From Shinisaurus crocodilurus (lineage: Eukaryota > Chordata > Lepidosauria > Squamata > Shinisauridae): DNA of 64,000 nt. Where the stretch lies: assembly GCA_021292165.1 (NCBI GenBank), contig CM037876.1, forward strand, positions 204,993,200 through 205,057,199, written 5' to 3'. Made by a program: the position numbers and the translations under genes. Position 1 is the first letter of the stretch. Each line of letters begins with the position of its first letter. The notes under the pieces were generated by a model. The model ran no database searches and was not told where the DNA came from. It worked only from the letters and a program-made list of their open reading frames with translations. Positions 9,541-19,534 of the stretch are shown piece by piece.

Positions 9541-9586
<46 letters not shown>
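9541..9586. repeat. (ATT)n microsatellite at an L2 3' tail
   Basis: About 15 ATT units form the 3' tail of the minus-strand LINE, so the tract probably expanded from its short repeat tail. Confidence 0.9.
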
Positions 9587-9588
<2 letters not shown>

Positions 9589-9977
9589 ATTTATTTATCG
9601 CCCATCTGGCCGGCAAACCGGCCACCCTGGGCGATGTACACAAGATAAAAACAGGATAAAATACATTTAAAACAGTATAAAATTTTAAAATCTTAGCCCA
9701 CCCCATACTCCCGCCTGAACAGCCAAGTTTTTAGTGAGCGGCGGAAGCTCAGCAGAGAGGGGGCATGGCGGAGGTCACTCGGGAGAGAGTTCCACAGTAC
9801 GGGGGCCGCCACAGAAAAGGCCCTCTTCCTAGTCCTGACCGGTCTAGCTGCTCAGGCTGAAGGGACAAGGAGAAGGCCGTCTGTGGCAGATCTTGTTGAG
9901 CGGCCTACTTGGTGCTGCTGGAGACGCTCCTTGAGATAGACTGGACCGGAGCTGTATAGGGTTTTAAAGGTCAAAAC

Positions 9978-10306
9978 TAGACATCCAGTTAAGGCTGGGC
10001 GCGCCGCCCGCCCTGTTTTTCCGGCCCCTGCCCCCTGCCCGCCCTGTTTTTTCGAGCGGTGCACAGCGCTGCTCAAACTACCCCTTACCGCGTTCAGGAG
10101 GTCCCGTCGCATCATTTCCGGTCCCGGAAGTGACGCGACGGGACCGATCGAACAGAGCGGGCGGTTCTCCGCCGGATCGGGCGGCTGGGGCAGCTCTCCG
10201 CGGAGCGCGTGAGCCGCCCAGAAGAGAAGGTAAGGCCTCGCCGGGGCGTGAGCTGGGGCCATGCTCGGCCTCGTTCTGCCCCGGCGAGGCTCAATTTACA
10301 TGCCTA
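9978..10306. mobile_element. GC-rich hAT-like MITE, copy C
   Basis: The insertion has ends TAGACAT and (inverted) TAGGCAT and an imperfect flanking repeat (GGTCAAAAC left, GACTCAAAAC right). It interrupts L2 sequence that is continuous at 34105-34120. It holds the best-preserved short form of the palindrome (10101-10145), a GAGAAGGTAAGGCCTCGCC segment shared with copy A, and no ORF. Confidence 0.75.
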
Positions 10307-11068
10307 GACTCAAAACCAACACCTTGAATTCGGCTCAGCAAGCAACTGGTAGCCAGTGTAGCTCCATTAACACTGGAGTAATGTGATCCCGCCGGCGGCT
10401 GCCTTTAACCAGGCGAGCCACCGCGTTCTGCATCAGCTGCAGCTTCCGAACCGTCTTCCAGGGTAACCCCACGTAGAGTGCATTACAGTAGTCTAGGCGA
10501 GAGGAGACCAAGGCATGAACCACTGATGGGAGCAGGTGATTAAGAAGGTAGGGGCGCAGCTGCCCTATCAGATGGAGTTGATACAGCGCCGCCCGGCTCA
10601 CAGCTGACACCTGAGCCTCCATGGACAGCTGGGAGTCTAGAATGACCCCCAAGCTGTGGACCTGGTCCTTCAGGGGTAGATGTACCCCATTCAGCACCAG
10701 GTCAACATCCCCTAACCTTCCCTTGTACCCCACCAGAAGTACCTCGGTCTTGTCGGGGTTCAGCTTCAGCATGTTCCTTCCCATCCAGCCACCCACTGAC
10801 TCCAGGCACTTGGACAGGGTCTCAACAGCCAACCTCGGTGAGGACTTGAAAGAGAGGTAGAGCTGTGTGTCATCTGCATACTGATGACACTGCACCCCAA
10901 ACCTCCTGATGATAGCTCCCAGCAGCTTTAGGTAGATGTTGAATAACATCGGGGAGGGGATGGAACCCTGCGGCACTCCACAAGTGAGCGGCCGAGGGTC
11001 CAAAGCCTCTACAACTCCCAGAATTCTACACCTCCAGCCAATCTGGAGGGCAACAGGTTAGGGAAGCT

Positions 11069-11706
11069 TGCCTCAGACCTTGGTAGTTTGTGGGAGGGTC
11101 CTGCGGGTTTTCAGGAGGCTACAGAGGATTATTCCAATCCCCTTTCCCTCTCTGCACACACTCAGTTTTTCAGCAAGTGTGCATCTGGGGTCCCTACCTT
11201 GGGTAGAGACCTTCACCAGCCAAGCAGTGCACTCCCTGCAATTCATCACCATCTCCACATCCACACATGGAATATGGAGCCCATATATTGCATGTGGGAT
11301 ACAATAAACAATATGTCTGTGCACACACCTAAAGGATCTCTGCAATGGACAGGTCCTGCGGTCTCTCCCCAGAGGAGGTGACCCAAAGGGCATGTTTTTT
11401 TAACGTCTCTGTTTAGGATTGAGTAGCAGTAGGTCATCGATGGGAGAAAGTGAGTATCTCACGCTAAACCTGTCCACGGTGACTCACCCAACCCAGTCTC
11501 TGAGGGGCATTCTGAGTTTTTCCCTTTCTTGTATGTCCCAAATCGTAGCCCTTTAACTTTGTACTATACAAGTAAATGGGGAAGAACGAATTCTTTGTAA
11601 AATAATTCAGGCCTTCTTTTCATAGCTCTGCTCTTTAGTCTGCAACTCTGCACAGCCTAATACTGGATTCTTTTTCTTACAGTGGGATAGCATGCTGGGG
11701 AACAGG

Positions 11707-11745
<39 letters not shown>

Positions 11746-12240
11746 ATCCATAAATGTTTAGACATCGGTTGATGGTGAATTCTGAAGAGACTGATGCAGT
11801 CTTCCACACCATTTCTCCTCACTACAGTATCCCAGCTCCCTAACCCCACCCTCCAAAGTGTCTCCTTCTCCACCACCTCCCTAAGCAAATTCCTGCATTG
11901 TCAGGCTGCAGTGGGGGGGGCAGGGGTTACACATGACCCTTTCCAAGCATTGAATGATTGCATGGAGGGGGCCGTGGGGCTGCACAGACTAGCCCTGCCC
12001 ACTGCCATTGGTGTGCGCTATCATCACCGCTCAATGTTTCTTGGAAGGAGTTCTCTGCATGGAGAGATCCTACACAAGAGGACGGACCCTGATGTACAGA
12101 GACACGTGCGGTGAACTCTTTTTGATGAATGTCAAATAGATGTTCATTGAGGGAGTGTGGCGGATGGGTGGGGTTAGGGTTGTGTACACTCCCACCAGGA
12201 GTGTGAGAAATGCCGTGCTTCTCTCATCTCCTAACCCAGT
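11069..12240. other. No gene recognised; one AC microsatellite
   Basis: Only short ORFs occur. An (AC)n tract lies at 11710-11740. The rest shows no repeat family I can name. Confidence 0.5.
11710..11740. repeat. (AC)n microsatellite
   Basis: About 15 uninterrupted AC units. Confidence 0.95.
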
Positions 12241-12242
12241 TT

Positions 12243-12330
12243 GGTTTTATTTATTTTATTTCTGTATACCGCCCAATAGCCGAAGCTCTCTGGGTGGTTT
12301 ACAACAATCAATTAAAAAGTACAATGGAGT
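12243..12330 (-). repeat. L2-like LINE 3'-end fragment
   Basis: The stretch TATACCGCCCAATAGCCGAA...GGTGGTTTACA is the reverse complement of a LINE 3' tail. The same tail occurs in plus orientation at 32815-32862 (GAGAGCTTCGGCTATTAGGC). Confidence 0.6.
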
Positions 12331-12744
12331 GAGGAAGAGCCTCCCCAACCGACCAATTCTCAACATTCTGTTTCTTGGCCATCCTTTTGTGTGTCACAAA
12401 TAGTTGGGAAGTCGCTTATCTCTATGTATAGGCATAAAATACTCACTGCCCTGATTCACAGAATTAAAAAACCCCTGATCCCACACAGCTAGGTTCCAGC
12501 TTTGTCCTGGCTTCTGAAAGCCAAGAACCCTCCCCTAACCTGCCTTGCTTTTCATAAAAGGCCTTTGCTGTATATCCTCGCCCCCCCCCCCACACACACA
12601 CCATAGGACTCCACACCTCTCCTGCTCCCACTTCTGTTTGCAGATGAAGACTTTAGTCCAGGTTTGGGGAATGTGTGGCAGGAGGACCATCCTTGCCCTG
12701 CTGGATGTAGCCTTCCTCCCCACTGCTATTGCACTACAAAAGAA
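12331..12744. other. No gene recognised
   Basis: Unique-looking DNA with short C- and CA-rich tracts near 12580-12600 and no supported feature. Confidence 0.5.
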
Positions 12745-12898
12745 GACTAAAGCAGGGGTAGGAGAGGAGTGGCCCTCCAGATGTTGTTGGACTGCAACTC
12801 CCATCATCCCTCACCATTGACTGTACTGGGTAGGGCTGATGGAAGTTGTAGTCCAACAACATCTGGAGGGCCATCCCTCCTCCACCCCTGCTTTAGTC
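12745..12898. mobile_element. hAT-type MITE with extended inverted ends
   Basis: The core 12753-12890 runs from CAGGGGTAGG to CCACCCCTG and carries the paired arms CCCTCCAGATGTTGTTGGACT and the inverse. The flanks are GACTAAAG and CTTTAGTC, which are inverse to each other and not a direct duplication. The palindrome therefore extends beyond the normal ends. Confidence 0.7.
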
Positions 12899-13045
12899 TC
12901 TCTCATGATACAGTAGCAATGGGGAGGAATGGGCTGCATCCAGTAGCCAGGAAGGCAAAGAGGGTCCTTTTGCATTGTGTGTACAATACTGAAAAAAAGA
13001 AAGGAAAAGATTGATGCTGTCAATCTTGACTATGGTGCGTGCGAG

Positions 13046-13066
13046 AGAGGGAGAGAGAGAGAGAGA
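13046..13066. repeat. (GA)n tract
   Basis: Short GAGAGAG tract with one interruption. Confidence 0.8.
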
Positions 13067-13201
13067 TCTGGGCATCCCTTCTCCATTGTGGTGATCAGAG
13101 CTTTCAGAACTAATAGTGCCAAATGCCAAACAGCTTGTCAATCAGAAGGTTGGTGGGAAGACTCTCTTGCATAGCAGTAGGCAACTTTGGAGGTGGCCTG
13201 C

Positions 13202-13614
13202 TAGGGATGTATCACAAATCTTTTGGGGGGCTCGGTTCTCCACCGGCTCGGCTGTCCGTGGTGGCGGCCCCCCATGCTCGATCTTCTGAGTGGCGTGGAG
13301 CGTTCTTCACGCCGCTCGAGCTGCCGGCCGTCGGCCGAGCCGGTCGGTCCCCCGTCGCATCACTTCCAGTGCGGCTGGCGCGCTGGACCCCCGCACTATG
13401 TTTTTGGCAGGGGAAACCAGGGCAACAGGGCTTAAACAGCCCTGTTGCCCTGGTTTCCCCCGCCAAAAACATAGCGCGGGGTCCAGCGCGCCGGAGCAGG
13501 GTCCCGTCGCGTCACTTCCGCCGTGCCGGAAGTGACGCGACGGGACCAGTGCAAGCCTCGCGCGGGCCGGGTTCAGTCCCACTCGGCCCACGTGAGCCAA
13601 AAGTAACATCCCTA
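13202..13614. mobile_element. GC-rich hAT-like MITE, mosaic copy D
   Basis: Ends are TAGGGATGTATC and (inverted) TAGGGATGTTAC. The left third matches copy A (CTCGATCTTCTGAGTGGCG), while the right half is copy B in reverse. A partial palindrome sits at 13347-13369 and the best full palindrome at 13501-13547. A second, long hairpin occupies 13377-13492. The 8-bp flanks do not match, so this is either a rearranged fusion of two family members or an old copy with a lost duplication. Confidence 0.7.
13377..13492. repeat. Near-perfect 53-bp-arm hairpin
   Basis: The arms 13377-13430 and 13440-13492 are reverse complements with few mismatches and a 9-base loop (CTTAAACAG). Each arm contains CTATGTTTTTGGC and GGGGAAACCAGGGCAACAGG, also present once in copy B. 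Confidence 0.85.
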
Positions 13615-13723
13615 TCTGTGGCTGTTCCTTGAAGTGCAGTTTGATCAGCAGCAATTAGCAGAAATAATGTTTAGCTCCATGTCATGAAAAACGTCACCTC
13701 TGGATTTCTGCATTCTGCAGCCT

Positions 13724-13853
13724 TCCCAAGGTGCCCTCCAGATGCTTTGGGTTTCAACACCCACCAGCCCCAGCCAGCATGGCCAATGGTCAGAAATGCT
13801 GGGAGTTGTAGTCTAAAACATCTGGAGGGCACCAGGTTAGGGAAGGCTGTGTT
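13724..13853. mobile_element. Palindromic hAT-type MITE
   Basis: Runs from CAGCCTTCCCAAGGTGCCC to GGGCACCAGGTTAGGGAAGG, with internal arms CTCCAGATG/CATCTGGAG. The flanking 8-mers match poorly, so it is an old copy. Confidence 0.65.
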
Positions 13854-15512
13854 ACAGGCACAAGAACAGGCCAGGCTGCTGCTGCTTGCCAGTTGGCAGC
13901 CCAAGCAGCCAAACTACTGCATGAAAGCATCTCTACATTGTGGTCAGTGTGTCCAGTGCTGGAGAGCTAGGGGTCCAGGTAGGTTGTTTACCTCCTCTCA
14001 TTCTGGCACTGTCTTGGACATGTATTTAAATGGACCTGAACCAGCCTAAGCTCAAAGGTAATTTAATGCTAAAGGAAATAAGGCTGCAAGCCCATGCAGG
14101 CATATTTGGGAAAAGTGGGGGTTGCTTTTGAGTAGGCATGCCTACAGCTGGGCAGTAAGAGCTAAATAGTCAAGGCCCTTCACTCATTACCAAAATACGC
14201 TCACAGTTGGTGACCTGAGGTGATGCTGAAATGCACCCAGCCAGTGTGTGTCACATGTTAGGAGTAGGACAAGAACTGATGAAACACTACTGCGTGCAGC
14301 AGAAAGGGATGACGAAAACAAGACCATGCAAAGCAGTCAGTGCAAACCCCAAAGCTGTGTATTTTGTCTGTTTGGTTACTTTTGGAACAATGTGGCAACA
14401 GCCATCCAATATCCTAGGGCTTTTGTTTATCTGGGGGTTTTTTTTGTAAATGAAAAAAGTCTAAAAAATGAGAGAAAAACAAGTGTTGCTTCCAAATGGA
14501 GAGTCATGTGTTTTGATTCAATCTAATTATACAAAATGATATTTTTATAACCCCTGGAGTTGCCCTGCTTCTTTGTGTCCTTCCTCATTTGTTTACGTTT
14601 AGCGCAGTCAAGTATCCAAGTCCTAGTGACTTTTGAGGGAAGAAAGAAAAAAAACACTGGCCTTTGGTATTTGCTACTCTCCATTTCTTCTGGCCTTGTA
14701 AACAAACCTTGTGTTTTCCTCACTTCATGGCCCTCCTTCCTACAAGTTCTACGCTAGTTGTTGTTGCCTCTATTTTCATCCATTTCACGAGTGCTTTTTT
14801 CTGTTTTCTAGAGCCCTTATGTGTTCACCAGTAGTGTTTGCCCCCAACTAACTGACATGTGAATTGGACAGCAACTTCAAGGAAGTACTGACCCCATGTT
14901 GTCTACATGAACTGGGCTCCAGGACTACGTACATTAGGGATTAGCAACTAGATATCAAATATGCTCCCCTAAGATACACCAGCTGGCCTTTCATCTGGCA
15001 ATCCAGAAGTAAGAGAGGTCTGTGGATGAGATTGTGTTTCTGGCAATGTAAGTTGCTGTCACTTGGAGAAGTGGGGGAATTTGGCCCACCACTTTTTCTC
15101 CCCTCCCCTCTTTGAAATGGCTCTCCTGTAAAACCAGTTGCTGAGCAGGGTTAGTGATTGATGTACTTAACTTTTTCTTTTCTGAGTGTTTTTCTGCGAG
15201 ACTTCCATTTTCCCTGTTTGAGATGGATTAGTCCAGTTTCTGTCTACCCTCTTTGAAGTCCATTCATCACATGCTTCACTACAGCAAGGGAATTATTAAG
15301 GCAATAAAGACCACTGTGGTGGCTTGTCATGTTTTAAAACTGGGCCATCCTTCTTTTTACTTGTAGTTCTACCTAAGGTGCACTCCTTAACCTGCATGCC
15401 TCAAAACAGGATATGAATTAGTTAGGAGAAAGGATGTATACTTTCCAGCTCTAGGATTCTGTAAATACATATGCCTAAATGTCATACAACGCCCCAGTGT
15501 TCTGCTTTCACT
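13854..15512. other. No gene recognised
   Basis: No ORF over about 90 codons, no tandem repeat and no element ends. Short ORFs here lack any recognisable domain. Confidence 0.5.
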
Positions 15513-15602
15513 GTGCAATCCTATGCATGTTTATTCAAAAGTAAGTCCCACTGAGATCAATGGGATTTATTCCAAGGCAAACATGTATAGGATTGCAGCC
15601 TT
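15513..15602. repeat. Foldback repeat, GCAATCCTATGCATG family
   Basis: TGCAATCCTATGCATG and ACATGTATAGGATTGCAG form inverted ends around AGTAAGTCCCACTGAGATCAAT. Relatives lie at 57719-57808, 19260-19482 (ends only) and 23294-23350 (half). No coding capacity. Confidence 0.7.
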
Positions 15603-15914
15603 AGCATCAGGGGTGCACAACCCATGGGCCATGGGCCACAGGCAACCTCCCAAGGTCATAATTGTGGCCCCCTGTCTCCCCAACTCATTTTCCCCAATCA
15701 TACAGGTCACTCTTTTCCTGATGGCACTGGCAGTGAGGAAAGAGAGATCAGTATCAGGATCTCTGGGACAGGTGATCTGGGGGATGGAGGAAGAGAGATG
15801 GTCTCTTCCTCCGCTGCCCAGATCATGTTCCCCTTCTCTGTGGAGGAAGAAAGGGGAAGCCCCTCTTCTTCATGATGGCAGAGCACAATAGCAGCAACAG
15901 AGTTCACTCAACAA

Positions 15915-15937
15915 ATACACACACACACACACACACA
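15915..15937. repeat. (AC)n microsatellite
   Basis: About 11 AC units. Confidence 0.95.
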
Positions 15938-16144
15938 GGACTTGTTTCTAAGTAGATGCTTTTTAAAATAAACAACAGTATCATATGATTTCTCAGGTAC
16001 TGTAAGCGTGATGGTTACAGACTTTGTAAGTCCAGTTTCTTAAATGTTACTTATACTGTGAGTAAAGAAAAACACAGAACACGTCTCCTTTGCTTAAAAC
16101 CAAGCAAGCGTCAGTTAAGTCATTTAAAAGGAAGTAATTCTCTC

Positions 16145-16463
16145 ACAGCACATAGTTAAACTATGGAATTCACTTTCACAAGATGTAGTGATGGCCACCT
16201 TTGAACAGCTTTAAAAGGGGATTGGACAAATTAATGGAGGAGAAGGCTATCAATGGCTACGTGTCCTGATTGACTATATGCTTCCTCCAGTATCAGAGGC
16301 AGTATGCCTATGTACTCCAGTTGCTGGGGAACATGGGCGGAAAGTGCTGTTGCACTCATGTCCTGCTTGTGGGATCCTTTGGGCAGCTGGTTGTGAACAG
16401 AATGCTGGACTAAATGAACGCTTGGTCTGATCCAGCATGGCTCTTCTTATGTTCTTATGTCCC
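16145..16463 (+). pseudogene. CR1-like LINE 3' end
   Basis: A translated trace of the CR1 ORF2 C-terminus (TMELxFTRCSDGHL-like, broken by stops) is followed by the 3' UTR ending TTCTTATGTTCTTATG, an 8-bp repeat tail typical of CR1. The same subfamily appears inverted at 37264-37591 and 59084-59515, and as short pieces at 32690-32815 and 52430-52556. Confidence 0.75.
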
Positions 16464-16472
16464 TATGAACTG

Positions 16473-17347
16473 TCATCATCATCAGGCGATCACTCGTGAC
16501 CGAGTAAGATTGTCTTCCGGGATAAAAGGAGGAAATTCTAAAGAAGATTGTGTAGACTCTAGCGATGGGTCCGTAAGTGACTGTGGAGGCCAATTTTAGA
16601 TCCACACAGCTTCCCACAGTGAGGACACAGGTTACCAGATAGAAGATGGTCCTGTAAAGGATTCATTTGACGTGCTTTTCGCCTAGCACGTTTCTCCCTT
16701 TCACCTTGCACTCGGGCTTCTTCAAAGTCCATGGAACCTTTGTGAAAGGCCAACCTCCATTTAGATCGTTCATGGGCCAGAGCTTCCCAGTTTTCGATGT
16801 TTATATTGCATTTTTTTAGATTAGCCTTATGAACATCTTTAAACCTCTTATATTGACCACCGATATTCCGCTTTCCATCCTTGAGTTGGGAGTAAAGTAA
16901 CTGCTTTGGGAGACGGCAGTCAGGCATTCGAACAACATGACCGGTCCACTGAAGTTGGCATTGAAGGATCATTTTTTCAATGCTAGTAGTCTTTGCTTCT
17001 TCCAGTACACTGACATTTGTTCGCCTATCTTCCCAAGTAATTTGCAGGATTTTCCGGAGGCAACGTTGATGAAACCTTTCAAGGAGGTGGAAGTGACGTT
17101 TATAGATAGTCCATGTTTCGCAGGCATACAATAAAGTTGGTAATACAATGGCTTCATAAACCAGTGTTTTGGTCTTCTTACAAATATCCCGATCCTCGAA
17201 CACTCTATGTTTCATTCGAGAAAATGCGGCACTTGCGGAGCTCAGACGATGCTGGATTTCACTGTCGATGTTAGCTGTAACAGAAAGATAGCTGCCAAGA
17301 TAGAGAAAATGATCGACATTTTCCAGTATTGTCCCGCCAAGCTGTAT
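16473..17347 (-). pseudogene. 5'-truncated RTE-like LINE, copy 2
   Basis: Minus-strand copy of the LINE at 27769-29631. It begins at the 3' tail (CATCATCATCAGG, i.e. TGATGATGATG on its own strand) and ends at the IQLGGT-equivalent position. A 218-residue frame (17215-16559) is open to the C-terminal CPHCGKLCGS...H motif, so its 3' half is fairly well kept. No RT active site is included. Confidence 0.9.
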
Positions 17348-17681
17348 GAACTGTACAACCAGTCTGTTAGGGAGTGAGAGAGAACAGAATTTCTAACTTG
17401 TTGCTAGGCAATGTCCAGCATTCCCTCCCCTGCTTCAGTCAAGTGGTTTGCTCCACTGAACCCTGCTCCCTTACTTCTCAGAGAAGCTTGGTTTCTGCCT
17501 TTAACTAGACTATAATAGTCTATCGTAACCCTTTACTGGGCAGTCAACTTAAAAACCCTGCCTGCAGAGTTGACATCTTCTCGTTGCATATCCCAACACT
17601 CCACACACAGAGTGGTAATCTGGATGACAGATAAGGAGCCAGTCTCCTTGTGCTGCCCAGATCTCACTATGGTATTAGGAT
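17348..17681. other. Spacer between inverted LINE copies
   Basis: About 330 bp of unassigned DNA between two head-to-head RTE-like copies; no feature recognised. Confidence 0.6.
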
Positions 17682-18434
17682 ACTGTGTTCGAGGATCGGG
17701 ATATCTGTAGGGAGACCAAAATGCTGGTTTATAAAGCCATTGTATTACCAACTTTATTGTATGCCTGCGAAACATGGACCATCTATAAACGTCATTTCCA
17801 TCTCCTTGAAAGATTTCATCAACGTTGTCTCTGGAAAATCCTGCGAATTACTTGGGAAGATAAGCGAACAAATGTCAGTGTACTGGAAGAAGCAAAGACT
17901 ACTAGCGTTGAAAAAATGATCCTTCAACGCCAACTTCAATGGACCGGTCATTTTGTTCGAATGTCTGACTGCCGTCTCCCAAAGCAGTTACTTTATTCCC
18001 AACTCAAGGATGAAAAGCGGAATATCGGTGGCCAGTATAAGAGGTTTAAAGATGTTCTTAAGTCTAATCTAAAAAAATGCAACATAAACATCGAGAACTG
18101 GGAAGCTCTGGCCCATGAACGATCTAACTGGAGGTTGGCCTTTCACAAAGGTTCTATGGACTTTGAAGAAGCCCGAGTGCAAGGTGAAAGGGAGAAACGT
18201 GCTAAGCGAAAAGCACATCAAACGAATCCTTCACAGGACCATCTTCCATCTGGTAACCTGTGTCCTCACTGTGGGAAGCTGTGTGGATCTAGAATTGGCC
18301 TCCACAGTCACTTACGGACCCATTGCTAGAGTCTACACAATTTTTTTTAGAATTTCCTCTTTTTATAATTTTCTTTTGTAATTTTATCCTGGAAGACAAT
18401 CTTACTCGGTCACGAGTGATCGCCTACTAGATAG
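17682..18434 (+). pseudogene. 5'-truncated RTE-like LINE, copy 3
   Basis: A 214-residue frame (17685-18329) covers the region after the RT domain and ends in the CPHCGKLCGSRIGLHSHLRT motif, followed by the shared 3' UTR. It starts at GTGTTCGAGGATCGGG, about 100 codons further 3' than copy 2. The open frame suggests a recent but 5'-truncated insertion. Confidence 0.9.
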
Positions 18435-19181
18435 TTGTATCTTTTTTCTTTTTTGCTGTTCATTTGATTTGTCCTAGGCTAGCTAATATATTGTCAGGCC
18501 TCTTAATGTGAATTACTTAATGTTGATGTTATTGGTGTTAGAGATGCTGTCAATTGACCTATTGGTATGTTTTTATGCTGGATTAAATACATAAAACTGA
18601 TTAAATAAATAATGCTTATTTAAAGGTTTGATATGCTTTAAATGAATGGCTCTCTGCTGAACTGTAAATTTTACATTGTAGTGTATTATAACTTTTATTA
18701 TGGGTGTTGTGCGGTTCTAATATTTAAATTGTCACTTTATTTTCTCTGAGCCACTCTGAGCACTCTGTATGTCTGGAAAATAAATAAACCGGCTCTGACT
18801 ATGCAGGAACCGCGGCATCTGTTGGGATCCTCAGCAGGCATCAGCTCAGTTTGACCATAGGAGGGCAGTAGTGCTCTACATGGGGATGTCATGGGTGGTG
18901 GAGAGGGGGCAGGGGTCGGATGTCCACTTGCTTGTATAGCTCTAGTAAATGGCATTGAGGGGTTTGAAAGGTAGGTGGTCTAGCTGGCTGTTTTCTTAGC
19001 ATTTCATTTGTCCCCAGTTCAGCTTATAGCATTGAGGCACATCTAGTTCCTAGTAAGGTCAGATAAGAAGGCATCCTGAATCTTAATGTATCTGGCTTCT
19101 AAGAGAGAGATAGTCTTTGGGTTCTCTGAAGCTGCTTTTGATTTCAAGCAAGGATGAATACAATTCATGATCACAATGATC

Positions 19182-19226
<45 letters not shown>

Positions 19227-19255
19227 TATTTTATCAAGGAGATCAACATTCTACT
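18435..19255. other. No gene recognised; possible old LINE 3' end and AT repeat
   Basis: The stretch 18700-18790 (TTTATTTTCTCTGAGCCAC...AAATAAATAAAC) looks like a decayed L2-type 3' end. An (AT)n tract lies at 19185-19224. Confidence 0.4.
19185..19224. repeat. (AT)n microsatellite
   Basis: About 20 AT units. Confidence 0.95.
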
Positions 19256-19352
19256 AAGGGTGCAATCCTATGCTATGCAAAGGAAAAACTTTGCTCAGTA
19301 TTGTGCCTTCCTTTCAGATAGCTACAACAGACCTTAAGCCATATTAGCGCAC

Positions 19353-19472
19353 AATGGTATGCATGTTTAGACAGGAAAAAAGTCCTACAGCTCCCAGCAT
19401 GCCCCTGCCAGCATGGCTGGGTGGGGCATGCTGGGAGTTTGTAGGACTTTTTTCTGTCGAAACATGCATAGG
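19353..19472. repeat. 52-bp-arm hairpin within a foldback repeat
   Basis: GCATGTTTAGACAGGAAAAA with CTCCCAGCATGCCCC pairs with its inverse around a short loop near 19410. The outer bases (19260 CAATCCTATGC and 19470 GCATAGGATTG) belong to the same foldback family as 15513-15602. Confidence 0.8.
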
Positions 19473-19534
19473 ATTGTGTCCCAATTTGAATTTCTCCGTT
19501 AGTAAGCATGGCACTTAATAGAGCCACCATGCCA

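Larger units (their letters stand above)
9541..11005 (-). pseudogene. 5'-truncated L2-like LINE
   Basis: On the minus strand, 11003-10335 encodes 222 residues of RT: a GVPQGS motif, YADDTQLYLS as the catalytic box, and the LDYCNALYVGLP and HWLPV motifs of L2-like LINEs. The C-terminal part resumes after an insertion at 9978-10306 and ends in a 3' UTR with the hairpin-like CGCCCAGGGTGGCCGG, shared with 33696-33755 and 34455-34505. The element is truncated inside the RT domain and split by a GC-rich hAT copy, so it cannot be active. Frame quality suggests a moderately young copy. L2 is my best clade guess; CR1-like relatives share these motifs. Confidence 0.85.
9498..11068. mobile_element. hAT MITE of the CCCTCCAGATG family, split by an L2-like LINE
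   Basis: The left half (9498-9540, with CTGGTGCCCTCCAGATGTG) and right half (11006-11068, with CTACAACTCCCAG and AATCTGGAGGGCAACAGG) are the two arms of a small palindromic hAT element seen several times in this window. The LINE at 9541-11005 separates them. Confidence 0.7.

Noticed and set aside
13123..13632. 169-codon ORF over GC-rich copy D
   Set aside because: It is a reading of a palindromic, non-coding element; the inverse strand gives similar ORFs.
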